Assembly (NCBI RefSeq): GCF_003931915.1
Contig: NZ_RSAA01000035.1
Location: 372,001 to 436,000, forward strand
Direction of reading: 5' to 3'
Origin: Saccharopolyspora rhizosphaerae
GTDB lineage: Bacteria > Actinomycetota > Actinomycetes > Mycobacteriales > Pseudonocardiaceae
Length of the DNA: 64,000 nucleotides
Shown: positions 20,505-29,019 of the stretch, piece by piece
How the letters are laid out: every line of letters begins with the position of its first letter
Position numbering within the stretch: position 1 is the first letter of the stretch
Translations under genes and position numbers: made by a program
The notes under the pieces: generated by a model
Told to the model about the DNA's origin: nothing
What the model saw: only the letters and a program-made list of their open reading frames with translations
Database searches by the model: none

Positions 20505-20810
20505 ATGGCAGACACTCGACGTCTTCCAGGACCGAACGCCGATATCTGGGATTGGCAGATACGGGGCTCGTGCAGGGGGATGGACAGCGCGTACTTCTTT
20601 CACCCGGACGGAGAGCGAGGTCCGGCCCGAGCCAGGCGTGAGGCGAAGGCGAAAGAGGTGTGCCAGCACTGCCCTGTGCTCGCCCAGTGCCGCGCGCACG
20701 CGCTGGCGGTCCAGGAGCCGTACGGCATCTGGGGAGGGCTGTCCGAATCCGAACGGGAAGTGATCATCAAGGCGCGCAAGCGCCAGCAGTTGGCCGTCGC
20801 AGCCAGCTGA
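20505..20810 (+). CDS. whiB3: WhiB-family iron-sulfur regulator (WhiB3/WhiD)
   Basis: 101 aa. The start ATG 20505 follows AGGAGG (20488-20493) by 11 bases. It has four cluster-binding cysteines in the WhiB pattern (C in RGSCRG, then CQHC and QCRAHA), the turn GIWGG, and a basic C terminus. The N-terminal PGPNADIWDWQIRGSCRGMD and FFHPDGERG are characteristic of the WhiB3/WhiD subgroup. It binds a [4Fe-4S] cluster and works with sigma-A on redox, lipid or sporulation genes. It is divergent from the MerR gene and lies between it and groEL1 as in M. tuberculosis. Confidence 0.96.
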   Translation: MADTRRLPGPNADIWDWQIRGSCRGMDSAYFFHPDGERGPARARREAKAKEVCQHCPVLAQCRAHALAVQEPYGIWGGLSESEREVIIKARKRQQLAVAAS

Positions 20811-20906
20811 CCCTGGACATGACCGCGGTGGGGAGAGCGCCGCAGGTCAGGGAGCCGGGATCGAATGACTCGAGGGGCGTCATTCGCCCCGGCGACAGCG
20901 GAGAAG

Positions 20907-20946
20907 AGATCGGGGCGGCACCCAGGCATGGGTGCCGCCCCGATCT
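20907..20946. terminator. 18-bp stem terminator between whiB3 and groEL1
   Basis: Perfect arms 20907-20924 and 20929-20946 with loop GGCA. It suits rightward whiB3 transcripts and could back up the groEL1 terminator on the other strand. Confidence 0.88.
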
Positions 20947-20980
20947 TCGCGTCGAGCGAGCGGCCGAGCCGCTCCCTCCG

Positions 20981-21002
20981 CGCCCCACCTCGAGGTGGGG
21001 CG
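20981..21002. terminator. 22-bp perfect palindrome beyond groEL1
   Basis: A perfect palindrome centred on CTCGAG with arms rich in CCCCACC/GGTGGGG, 14 bp past the groEL1 stop. As RNA it would fold with a minimal loop, so it may act as terminator or as a protein site. Confidence 0.6.
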
Positions 21003-21015
21003 TTCAGTTCTTCAC

Positions 21016-22641
<1,626 letters not shown>

Positions 22642-22682
22642 CTACAGCCCTTCAGAATGTGTGCCTCATCCCCGACATGCAG

Positions 22683-22720
22683 CCGCCCCGGCGGTCCCGC
22701 GGTCGGGACCGCCGGGGCGG
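22683..22720 (-). terminator. 17-bp hairpin between groES and groEL1
   Basis: Perfect arms 22683-22699 and 22704-22720 with loop CGGT, inside the groES-groEL1 operon. It probably acts as an attenuator or RNA-processing site that sets the groES:groEL ratio, since groEL1 has no separate CIRCE element that I can see. Confidence 0.75.
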
Positions 22721-22757
22721 CAGTGCCCACGCTGGGTGGGCGCACGATGATCTGGCG

Positions 22758-23048
22758 TCAGTTGACGACGGCCAGCACGTCGCGGGCGGAGAGGATCAGG
22801 TACTCCTCGCCGTTGTACTTGACCTCGGTGCCGCCGTACTTCGAGTAGATGACGACGTCACCTTCCTTCACATCCACCGGGATGCGGTTGCCCTTCTCGT
22901 CGACGCGACCCGGGCCGACGGCCAGGACCTTGCCCTCCTGGGGCTTTTCCTTGGCGGTGTCCGGGATCACGATGCCGGACGCAGTCGTCGTCTCGGCCTC
23001 GCTCGCCTGGACCACGATCTTGTCCTCAAGCGGCTTGATGCTCGCCAC
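22758..23048 (-). CDS. groES: Co-chaperonin GroES
   Basis: 96 aa, normal length for the lid subunit of the chaperonin. It starts [17 protein letters not shown], has the mobile loop [11 protein letters not shown] and ends with [15 protein letters not shown]. The GTG at 23048 has GGAGGT upstream. It is first in the heat-shock operon with groEL1, controlled by the CIRCE element 103 bp upstream. Confidence 0.98.
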   Translation of the reverse strand: MASIKPLEDKIVVQASEAETTTASGIVIPDTAKEKPQEGKVLAVGPGRVDEKGNRIPVDVKEGDVVIYSKYGGTEVKYNGEEYLILSARDVLAVVN

Positions 23049-23150
23049 GGTGTGACCTCCACCTTCTGGGGCCTTCGAAGCGTTGGCTGGGAAAGACGGC
23101 TCCGTTGCTCCCCGTCGTCGCGGGTGCCGGGTCGCTGTGGCGCCGTGCTG

Positions 23151-23177
23151 CTAGCACTCTACCCAGGAGAGTGCCAA
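23151..23177 (-). promoter_or_regulatory. CIRCE element (HrcA operator)
   Basis: CTAGCACTC-N9-GAGTGCCAA matches the CIRCE consensus TTAGCACTC-N9-GAGTGCTAA at 16 of 18 arm positions with exactly the right spacing. It lies 103 bp upstream of groES. HrcA bound here represses the chaperonin operon until heat or misfolding releases it. Confidence 0.93.
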
Positions 23178-23627
23178 CGCTCAACAACCACCCGCTCACC
23201 CGAACGCCGGAACGCGGAGGCAGCCGCCCGCGGCGAGGTCACGCACGCGGGTCGACGCTCATTCAACCCGCGAGGAGATGCGCCGGCGTGTCGGGGCCGC
23301 TCGGGTTCACCCAACAGGGCGACGGCGGCACCGAGCGTGCTGGCACCCGGTGTCGATCACCGCTCCCCCGCCCACCTGCGACTTTGTCACCACCGATCAG
23401 CGCGGAGTGATCGTCGCTGGTAGATCGCCTTGCGGGGAATCTCACCAAACCCGCCGGGTGGTTCACACCTGCGGTGTCCGGTGTCCTAGGTTGCACGGCA
23501 TGCCAGCCCTCTCCAAGCCCGCGAACCGGCCGTGGGAGCGACGTCCCCGACCTTCTCGCCCGCCTGGTCCGTCCGGCCCCCCGACCCGTTCCAACTGGCG
23601 CCCGAAGTAGCGGTCGCCCTCTCGCAG

Positions 23628-23653
23628 GTTCGACCGCACTGGGGCGGTCGAAC
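23628..23653. repeat. Hairpin GTTCGACCGC-N6-GCGGTCGAAC
   Basis: Perfect 10-bp arms (23628-23637, 23644-23653) in the gene-free stretch. It could be a terminator of an unannotated transcript or part of a structured RNA. Confidence 0.5.
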
Positions 23654-23730
23654 TTCCCCACCGGAACTCCACCGGCCCCTCCACAGTGTCTTCGGTGGTC
23701 GCCACCTCCGCCAGGCGAGCACCGCCCGAG

Positions 23731-23750
23731 CCTGCGGACGCGTCCGCAGG
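23731..23750. repeat. 20-bp perfect palindrome
   Basis: CCTGCGGACG followed directly by its reverse complement. A palindrome of this length with no spacer is unlikely by chance even at this GC content, and suggests a dimeric protein site or a cruciform. Confidence 0.45.
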
Positions 23751-24280
23751 AGGACCGGAGGGGCCGAGATCTCCGATCCCACGTTCCCCCTCACCCGGCC
23801 GCCCACCTGGGCGCGTCGTGCTGCCGGGCGCCTTCGGCGCACTGGGTGCGATCGCTCAGGGTGGGTCGGCCGGGGTCCACCCCCCGGCACGCCCGACGCT
23901 CCTCCCGCCCCGACGGCGCCCCAGCACCGTCGACGAACGCGTGAGTCCGACGGGTCGCGAAGTGCTCAGACGACAAGCCCGCACGTCGTACACGCCTCTC
24001 CTGCCACCACCCGGCTGGCGAGCCCGCGAGGCCCCATCGGAGTTCCTCCGCGCCGACTCATCGACGTCCCCGACGCTGACGGCACCGTCCGAACAGGACG
24101 GCCTCCACCACCTCTCCCGAACCCGGTTCCCGGATCGCCGCGACAGAGGGCGGAGCCGCCACCCGCCGCACCCGGGCCGTGAGCCGCTGTGCTCGAGATC
24201 GCGGAACCCGGCCGCGGGGTTTGGGCGCTCGAGATCCGCGGTAATCGGGGTCGGGAACGCCGGGCGGAGTCGGGAGTGCG

Positions 24281-24910
24281 ATGGGTGTGGTGGTCGCGTG
24301 TCATCCGGGTGCGGGGCGCGGGTGGCAGACTTGGTGCGTGCGCGCGGTGTGGGTGGTGCTCGGGGCGACCGTCGGGGTGGTCGTGGCCCCGTTGTCGTGG
24401 ACCTGGCTTCGGAGCGTCGGACGGGTGCGGGACGTCGACGACGTGCCCGACCGCGAGGTCGCACTCGTGCTGGGGGCGGGAGTCCGGTGGGACGGTGTTC
24501 CCAGCCGGATCCTGCAGGGACGGCTGGACGTCGCCGTGGACCTGTTCCAGGCCGGGAAGGTGCGGCGGATCATCGTCAGCGGATCGCCGGAGTCGCGCGG
24601 CCACAGCGAGCCGGTGGTGATGCGGCGGTACCTGGTGTCGCGCGGTGTCCCGGAATCCGCCGTGGAGCTGGACGAGTCCGGTGTGGACACCTGCTCGTCC
24701 TGCCGCACGGCCTCCCGGGAGCACGGTTCGCTGATCGTGGTGACCACGCGCTTCCACCTGCGGCGGTCGATCACGCTGGCGCGGCGGTTCGGGATCGACG
24801 CCCACGGGGTCGGGCACGACGCCGCCGCCGAGGGGCTGCGGCGAGTCAACGCGCGGGCGAGCCGCCGCGAGGTCCTGGCCACCGGCAAGGCGTTCTGGCT
24901 GCCCCGTTGA
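24281..24910 (+). CDS. ElyC/SanA/YdcF-like envelope protein (DUF218)
   Basis: 209 aa. One N-terminal membrane helix (VRAVWVVLGATVGVVVAPL) precedes a DUF218 domain: EVALVLGAGVRWDGVPSRIL, RIIVSGSPESRGHSEPV, ELDESGVDTCSS and VVTTRFHLRRSITLARRFG. Homologues such as SanA and ElyC affect envelope integrity and vancomycin tolerance; the reaction is unknown. The ATG at 24281 has GGGAG seven bases upstream; a GTG at 24338 is an alternative. It converges with tsaD, stopping 3 bp from its end. Confidence 0.82.
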   Translation: MGVVVACHPGAGRGWQTWCVRAVWVVLGATVGVVVAPLSWTWLRSVGRVRDVDDVPDREVALVLGAGVRWDGVPSRILQGRLDVAVDLFQAGKVRRIIVSGSPESRGHSEPVVMRRYLVSRGVPESAVELDESGVDTCSSCRTASREHGSLIVVTTRFHLRRSITLARRFGIDAHGVGHDAAAEGLRRVNARASRREVLATGKAFWLPR

Positions 24911-24913
24911 CCG

Positions 24914-25966
24914 TCACCGCACGACGAGCGTGTGCACCGGCAGGCCCGGGTTCGCCGACATCTCCAGCGGTGAGGGCTTCGCGCCGGCGTGCAGCACGTG
25001 CGCGCCGAGAGCGGCGATCATCGCGCCGTTGTCGGTGCACAGCCGGGGACGCGGGACGCGCAGGGTGATCCCGGCCGAGGCGCAGCGCTCGCGCGCCAGC
25101 TCCGACAGCCGCGAATTCGCCGCCACGCCACCGGAGATCACCAGCGTGTCGACGCCGTGGTCCTCGGCGGCGCGGACCGCCTTCAGGGTGAGCACGTCGG
25201 CGACGGCCTCCTGGAACGAGGCGCACACGTCGGGGACGGGGATCTCCCGCCCTGCGCGCTGCTCCGTCTCCACCCAGCGGGCGACCGCGGTCTTCAGGCC
25301 CGAGAAGGAGAAGTCGTACTTGGCGTCCCGCGGGCCCGTGAGACCGCGCGGGAACGCGATCGCCTTCGGGTCGCCGGACTTGGCCTGCGCGTCGATCGGC
25401 GGGCCGCCCGGGTAGGGCAGGTCGAGGATGCGGGCGACCTTGTCGTAGGCCTCGCCCGCGGCGTCGTCGATGGTCGTGCCGACCTCGGTGATCTTCTCCC
25501 CGACACCCTCGACGAGCAGCAGCTGGCTGTGCCCACCGGAGACCAGCAGCGCCAGGCAGCGCTCGGGCAGCGGCCCGTGCTCCAGGGTGTCCACGGCGAC
25601 GTGGCCGCCGAGGTGGTTCACGCCGAACAGCGGGACGTCCAACGCCGTCGCGTAAGCCTTGGCGGAGGCGATGCCGACCATCAGCGCACCGGCGAGACCG
25701 GGGCCCGCGGTGACCGCGATGGCGTCCACATCGGACAGCGCGAGCCCGGATTCGTCCAGCGCGCGGCGCATCGTCGGCGCCATCGCTGCCAGGTGCGCGC
25801 GGCTGGCGATCTCGGGGACCACGCCCCCGAAGCGCGCGTGTTCGTCCACACTCGACGCGACGGCGTCGGCGAGCAGCTCCACGCCGCCGTCGCCCGAGAG
25901 CCGGACCAGGCCGACTCCCGTTTCGTCGCAGGAACTCTCGATGCCCAGAACGATCCGGTCGCTCAT
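24914..25966 (-). CDS. tsaD: tRNA t6A threonylcarbamoyltransferase TsaD
   Basis: 350 aa from the ATG at 25966. It transfers the threonylcarbamoyl group to A37 of ANN-decoding tRNAs together with TsaB and TsaE. It begins with [20 protein letters not shown], and the metal-binding region reads [19 protein letters not shown]-fold motifs [15 protein letters not shown] and [13 protein letters not shown] are intact. The start overlaps the rimI stop as ATGA, so the two are translationally coupled in the order tsaB-rimI-tsaD. Confidence 0.97.
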   Translation of the reverse strand: MSDRIVLGIESSCDETGVGLVRLSGDGGVELLADAVASSVDEHARFGGVVPEIASRAHLAAMAPTMRRALDESGLALSDVDAIAVTAGPGLAGALMVGIASAKAYATALDVPLFGVNHLGGHVAVDTLEHGPLPERCLALLVSGGHSQLLLVEGVGEKITEVGTTIDDAAGEAYDKVARILDLPYPGGPPIDAQAKSGDPKAIAFPRGLTGPRDAKYDFSFSGLKTAVARWVETEQRAGREIPVPDVCASFQEAVADVLTLKAVRAAEDHGVDTLVISGGVAANSRLSELARERCASAGITLRVPRPRLCTDNGAMIAALGAHVLHAGAKPSPLEMSANPGLPVHTLVVR

Positions 25967-26442
25967 GACGCCTCCACGGCCTCGCGTCGCATGGTGTGCG
26001 CGTCCGCACCTGAGGGCTGGTAGTAGCGGGGGCGCAGTCCGACGATCTCGAAGCCGTGCGCGCGGTACATCGCGATCGCGGCCCCGTTGTCGGTGCGCAC
26101 CTCCAGGAACGTCGTCGCGCGACGCTCGTCGGCGCGCTGGAGCAGCGCGCGCAGCAGCGCCTTGCCGACACCGCGTCCCTGGTGTTCGGGGTCGACGCCG
26201 ATCGTGTGCACCTCGGCCTCCACCTGCGGCGGGCGGCCGTTGACCGCCAGGCCGGCATAGCCGATCAGCTGCTCGCCGAGGTAGGCGCCGACGTAGTGGT
26301 GCCCCTGGTCCAGCTCCGAGGCGAACGCGGCCAGCGACCACGGGTCGTCGTCGGGGAACAGCAGCTGCTCCAGCTGCGCGCAGCGGCGCAAGTCCGACCG
26401 GCGCAGCTTGAGGACCTCGACCTCGGTGATCCGCTCGCTCAC
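25963..26442 (-). CDS. rimI: Ribosomal-protein-alanine N-acetyltransferase RimI
   Basis: 159 aa, GTG start at 26442. A GNAT fold with the acetyl-CoA loop in [20 protein letters not shown] and a C-terminal motif [20 protein letters not shown]. By family it acetylates the N-terminal Ala of ribosomal protein S18 or other proteins. It overlaps tsaB by 4 bp (GTGA) and tsaD by 4 bp (ATGA), the usual actinobacterial arrangement. Confidence 0.95.
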   Translation of the reverse strand: MSERITEVEVLKLRRSDLRRCAQLEQLLFPDDDPWSLAAFASELDQGHHYVGAYLGEQLIGYAGLAVNGRPPQVEAEVHTIGVDPEHQGRGVGKALLRALLQRADERRATTFLEVRTDNGAAIAMYRAHGFEIVGLRPRYYQPSGADAHTMRREAVEAS

Positions 26443-27077
26443 CGGGTCAGCACCGACTTCCGCTTGCCGGGTTCGTCGGCGTCCGGCCGCCGCAGGTACA
26501 GCGGGACCAGCGGGGCGGGATCGGCGTCCAGCGCCGCGGCGGCCACCAGCCCGGCGGGCGTGGGGTGCTGCGGCTGGACCGCCGGCAGGCCGACGGCCTC
26601 GGCGAGCTCGCCGGCGGCGACCGGGTAGCCCTCGGTCGGGACGTCGGCGGGCTTGGCGACGTGCGGGCCGTCGAGGCGGGAGTCCCCGTCGTAGACGGCC
26701 CAGTAGGTCTCCTTGCGACGCGCGTCGGTGGCGACCAGCAGCGGACCGGTCACACCGGCGGCCGCGGCGATCGCGTCGAGGCTGCAGACCGGGTGCACCG
26801 GCACGTCGCAGGCCTGACCGAGGGCGGCGGCCGTGGCCAGGCCGACCCGCAGACCCGTGAAGGGCCCGGGCCCGGTGCCGGCGACGATCGCGTCCACCTC
26901 GGCGAACCCGCGTCCGGCTTCCCCCATGACGTCCACCAGCTGCGGCATCAGCAGTTCGCCGTGCGCGCGCGGGTTGATCGTGACGCGCTCGGCGAGCACC
27001 TGCGGCTCGCCCTCGTCGAGGGCGACCAAGCCGGCGGTGACCGCGGGTGTCGAGGTGTCCAGCGCTATGACGAGCAC
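26439..27077 (-). CDS. tsaB: tRNA t6A modification protein TsaB
   Basis: 212 aa, the catalytically inactive TsaD paralogue that scaffolds the t6A complex. It opens [20 protein letters not shown] and has [20 protein letters not shown], both TsaB signatures. It heads the tsaB-rimI-tsaD operon. In mycobacteria tsaE and alr lie directly upstream; here they are 27 kb away at 54173. Confidence 0.96.
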   Translation of the reverse strand: MLVIALDTSTPAVTAGLVALDEGEPQVLAERVTINPRAHGELLMPQLVDVMGEAGRGFAEVDAIVAGTGPGPFTGLRVGLATAAALGQACDVPVHPVCSLDAIAAAAGVTGPLLVATDARRKETYWAVYDGDSRLDGPHVAKPADVPTEGYPVAAGELAEAVGLPAVQPQHPTPAGLVAAAALDADPAPLVPLYLRRPDADEPGKRKSVLTR

Positions 27078-27420
27078 AGCTCACCAGCGTACGTCAGCGC
27101 TGGTCACGGGCGGTCATCGGGTCAGCGGGCGCTCCCGGGCACCGGCGCCGGTGTCGATGCGGGTGCTGCGGAGCCATCTCTGGCGGACGCCGCCGGCCAG
27201 GGGGTGGTGGTAGCGCGTGACCGGGTTGCGGGGTGGTGAGGTGGGTGGCGTCGACGAGGAAGGTCTACCCAGTCCACGACGTGGGCGAGGGTGTGCCCGC
27301 GCGGGCGGGCGTGGGTCCAGATCGCGGACCGCGACTGGCCGAGCTGCCGGCTGGAGACCCCGGCCCGGGCGGTGCCGAAGTCGCCGGTGTCGAGGTGCTC
27401 GATCGAGGGCTCCGGCACGC

Positions 27421-27594
27421 CGGGTGGGTGTCGGCCCCCAGCTCCACGACGGGGCCCTGCTGCTGACCGTGCGGTTCCACCGCTGCGATCCTGCCGTCGC
27501 GCACGACGACGCCCCCGTCGACCGCACCTCCGGGCAGCACCATCGCCTGCACGCCCTGGCCCTCGACCACAGCGCCTCCCGAGTACAGGGTGGT
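27421..27594 (-). pseudogene. Possible amidohydrolase N-terminal remnant
   Basis: On the minus strand about 55 codons read like the N-terminal beta-sandwich of metal-dependent amidohydrolases such as NagA: an LYSGGAVVEGQGV start, then GGVVVRDGRIAAVEPHG and VVELGADTHPA. The expected catalytic barrel does not follow, and frames beyond it are not recognisable. I read the 27078-27645 gap as holding a decayed gene fragment. It marks the edge of the accessory block beside tsaB. Confidence 0.35.
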
Positions 27595-27645
27595 GCACGG
27601 CTGGACCGGGGAGTCAAGGGCGGTCGGCCCCGCGCGTGGGACAGG

Positions 27646-28245
27646 TCAGCGCATCGCGTGCTGCTGCTTGGCCCGGGTGACGGCCATGACGTGTTCCATC
27701 AAGGTCGTCAGCAGCTGCTTGTTGGACTCCCGCTGGCGGGCGTCGCAGAGCAGGATCGGCACGTTCTCGTCGATGTCGAGAGCGCCCCGGACCTCCTCAG
27801 GGTCGTAGATCTGCGTGCCGTTGAAGCAGTTCACGCCGATGATGAACGGCAACCCGCGACCCTCGAAGTAGTCGATCGCCGCGAAGCAGCTGTCCAGTCG
27901 GCGGGTGTCGGCCAGCACGATCGCCCCGAGGGCCCCGTTGGCCAGTTCGTTCCACATGAACCAGAAGCGCTCCTGGCCCGGCGTGCCGAACAGGTACAGG
28001 ATCAAGTCGGAACTGATGGTGATGCGTCCGAAGTCGAAGGCCACCGTGGTGGTGGTCTTGCGCTCCACGCCCGTCAGGTCGTCGACCCCGGAACTGGCCT
28101 CGGTCAGAGTCTCCTCCGTCCGCAGCGGCACGATCTCGCTGACCGACCCCACCAGGGTGGTCTTGCCGACACCGAATCCGCCGGCGATGAGGATCTTCGC
28201 CGCGACCGCGTTCAGGCTGGCTTGTTCAGAGTTTGCGGATCCCAT
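27646..28245 (-). CDS. cvnD: Conservon GTP-binding protein CvnD
   Basis: 199 aa, Ras-like/MglA-type G protein. The P-loop is GGFGVGKTTLVG, switch II is LFGTPGQERFWFMW, and the guanine-specificity site is VNCFNG in place of NKxD, as in conservon GTPases. It is the output switch of the cvnABCD signalling unit. Its start lies within the last 20 bp of cvnC, so they are coupled. No cytochrome P450 (cvnE) follows. Confidence 0.92.
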   Translation of the reverse strand: MGSANSEQASLNAVAAKILIAGGFGVGKTTLVGSVSEIVPLRTEETLTEASSGVDDLTGVERKTTTTVAFDFGRITISSDLILYLFGTPGQERFWFMWNELANGALGAIVLADTRRLDSCFAAIDYFEGRGLPFIIGVNCFNGTQIYDPEEVRGALDIDENVPILLCDARQRESNKQLLTTLMEHVMAVTRAKQQHAMR

Positions 28246-28606
28246 CCAGCACCTTCTGCATCATGTCGAGACTCGGCCCGGTCGTCGGCGACGAATCCGG
28301 TCCGAAGACCACGTAGTCCCGCTCGATCAAGTCACTGATCAGAATCTTCACCACGCCCAGCGGCAGATCTGCCCGCGCGGCGACCTCGGCGACCGAGACC
28401 GGATACCCGCACGCCTGCAGAACCCGTTGGTAGTTCGGTGAAAGCGCACGCGCGTTCGGCGGCAGCGGTTGGCGCGCCACGACGAGCGTGATCAGGTCGA
28501 GCTCGTAGCTCGTGGCCCGCGTACGCCCCTTGGTCAAGGCGTACGGACGCACCACCGGTCCCGCGTCCTCGTCGAACCATCCTCGGCCGCCCGACATGGC
28601 ACTCAC
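28226..28606 (-). CDS. cvnC: DUF742 protein CvnC
   Basis: 126 aa DUF742 protein, third component of the conservon. It has the typical VVRPYALTKGRTRATSYELD start and a winged-helix-like second half (VSVAEVAARADLPLGVVKIL, SDLIERDYVVF). It is thought to link the kinase/roadblock complex to the GTPase. It overlaps cvnB by 4 bp and cvnD by 20 bp. Confidence 0.92.
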   Translation of the reverse strand: MSAMSGGRGWFDEDAGPVVRPYALTKGRTRATSYELDLITLVVARQPLPPNARALSPNYQRVLQACGYPVSVAEVAARADLPLGVVKILISDLIERDYVVFGPDSSPTTGPSLDMMQKVLDGIRKL

Positions 28607-29019
28607 ACATCAACGGGAGAACCGGCGGCACGGGGTGCGGAACTCAGGTAGTTGCCCACCCGAGTCACCATGCGGTTCGCCTCGAAGGCGATCATGCCGA
28701 GATCGGCGTCGGCCGCGGCGATCAGCGCGAGGCAGGCGCCTTCGCTGGCTGCGGTGACCATCAGGAAGCAGTTCGCCATCTCCACGACGGTCTGGTAGAC
28801 CTCGCCGCCGTTGAACTGCAGCGCCGCTCCCTTCGACAGGCTCTGGAAGCCGGAAGCGACAGCCGCCAGGTGTTCGGCGTCGGCCTGGCCCAGCTGCGGG
28901 GTCTTGCCCAGCAGCAAACCGTCGGAGGACAGCAGAGCCGCCTTGTCCGCGCCGGCCAGCCGCTGCACGAGATCGTTGAGCAGCCAGTCAACTTCCTTGC
29001 TGTAAGCCTTCAGCGTCAT
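28603..29019 (-). CDS. cvnB: Roadblock/LC7 protein CvnB
   Basis: 138 aa Roadblock/LC7-fold protein (VDWLLNDLVQRLAGADKAAL, then GLLLGKTPQLG). Such proteins act as partners or activators of MglA-like GTPases, here CvnD. It overlaps cvnA and cvnC by 4 bp each, giving a tightly coupled operon. Confidence 0.93.
   Translation of the reverse strand: MTLKAYSKEVDWLLNDLVQRLAGADKAALLSSDGLLLGKTPQLGQADAEHLAAVASGFQSLSKGAALQFNGGEVYQTVVEMANCFLMVTAASEGACLALIAAADADLGMIAFEANRMVTRVGNYLSSAPRAAGSPVDV

Larger units (their letters stand above)
23178..24280. other. 1.1-kb stretch without a recognisable gene
   Basis: Between the groES control region and the ElyC-like gene. Overlapping reading frames on both strands are Arg/Pro/Thr-rich with no conserved motif and no convincing ribosome-binding site. 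It contains a hairpin at 23628-23653, a 20-bp palindrome at 23731-23750, and a direct repeat of GCTCGAGATC with CGCGG-type tails near 24190 and 24227. It may be a decayed gene or an RNA-producing region. Confidence 0.5.

Noticed and set aside
23263-24182. Overlapping frames in the gap before the ElyC-like gene
   Set aside because: All are low-complexity Arg/Pro/Thr sequences; none has a domain or a good start.
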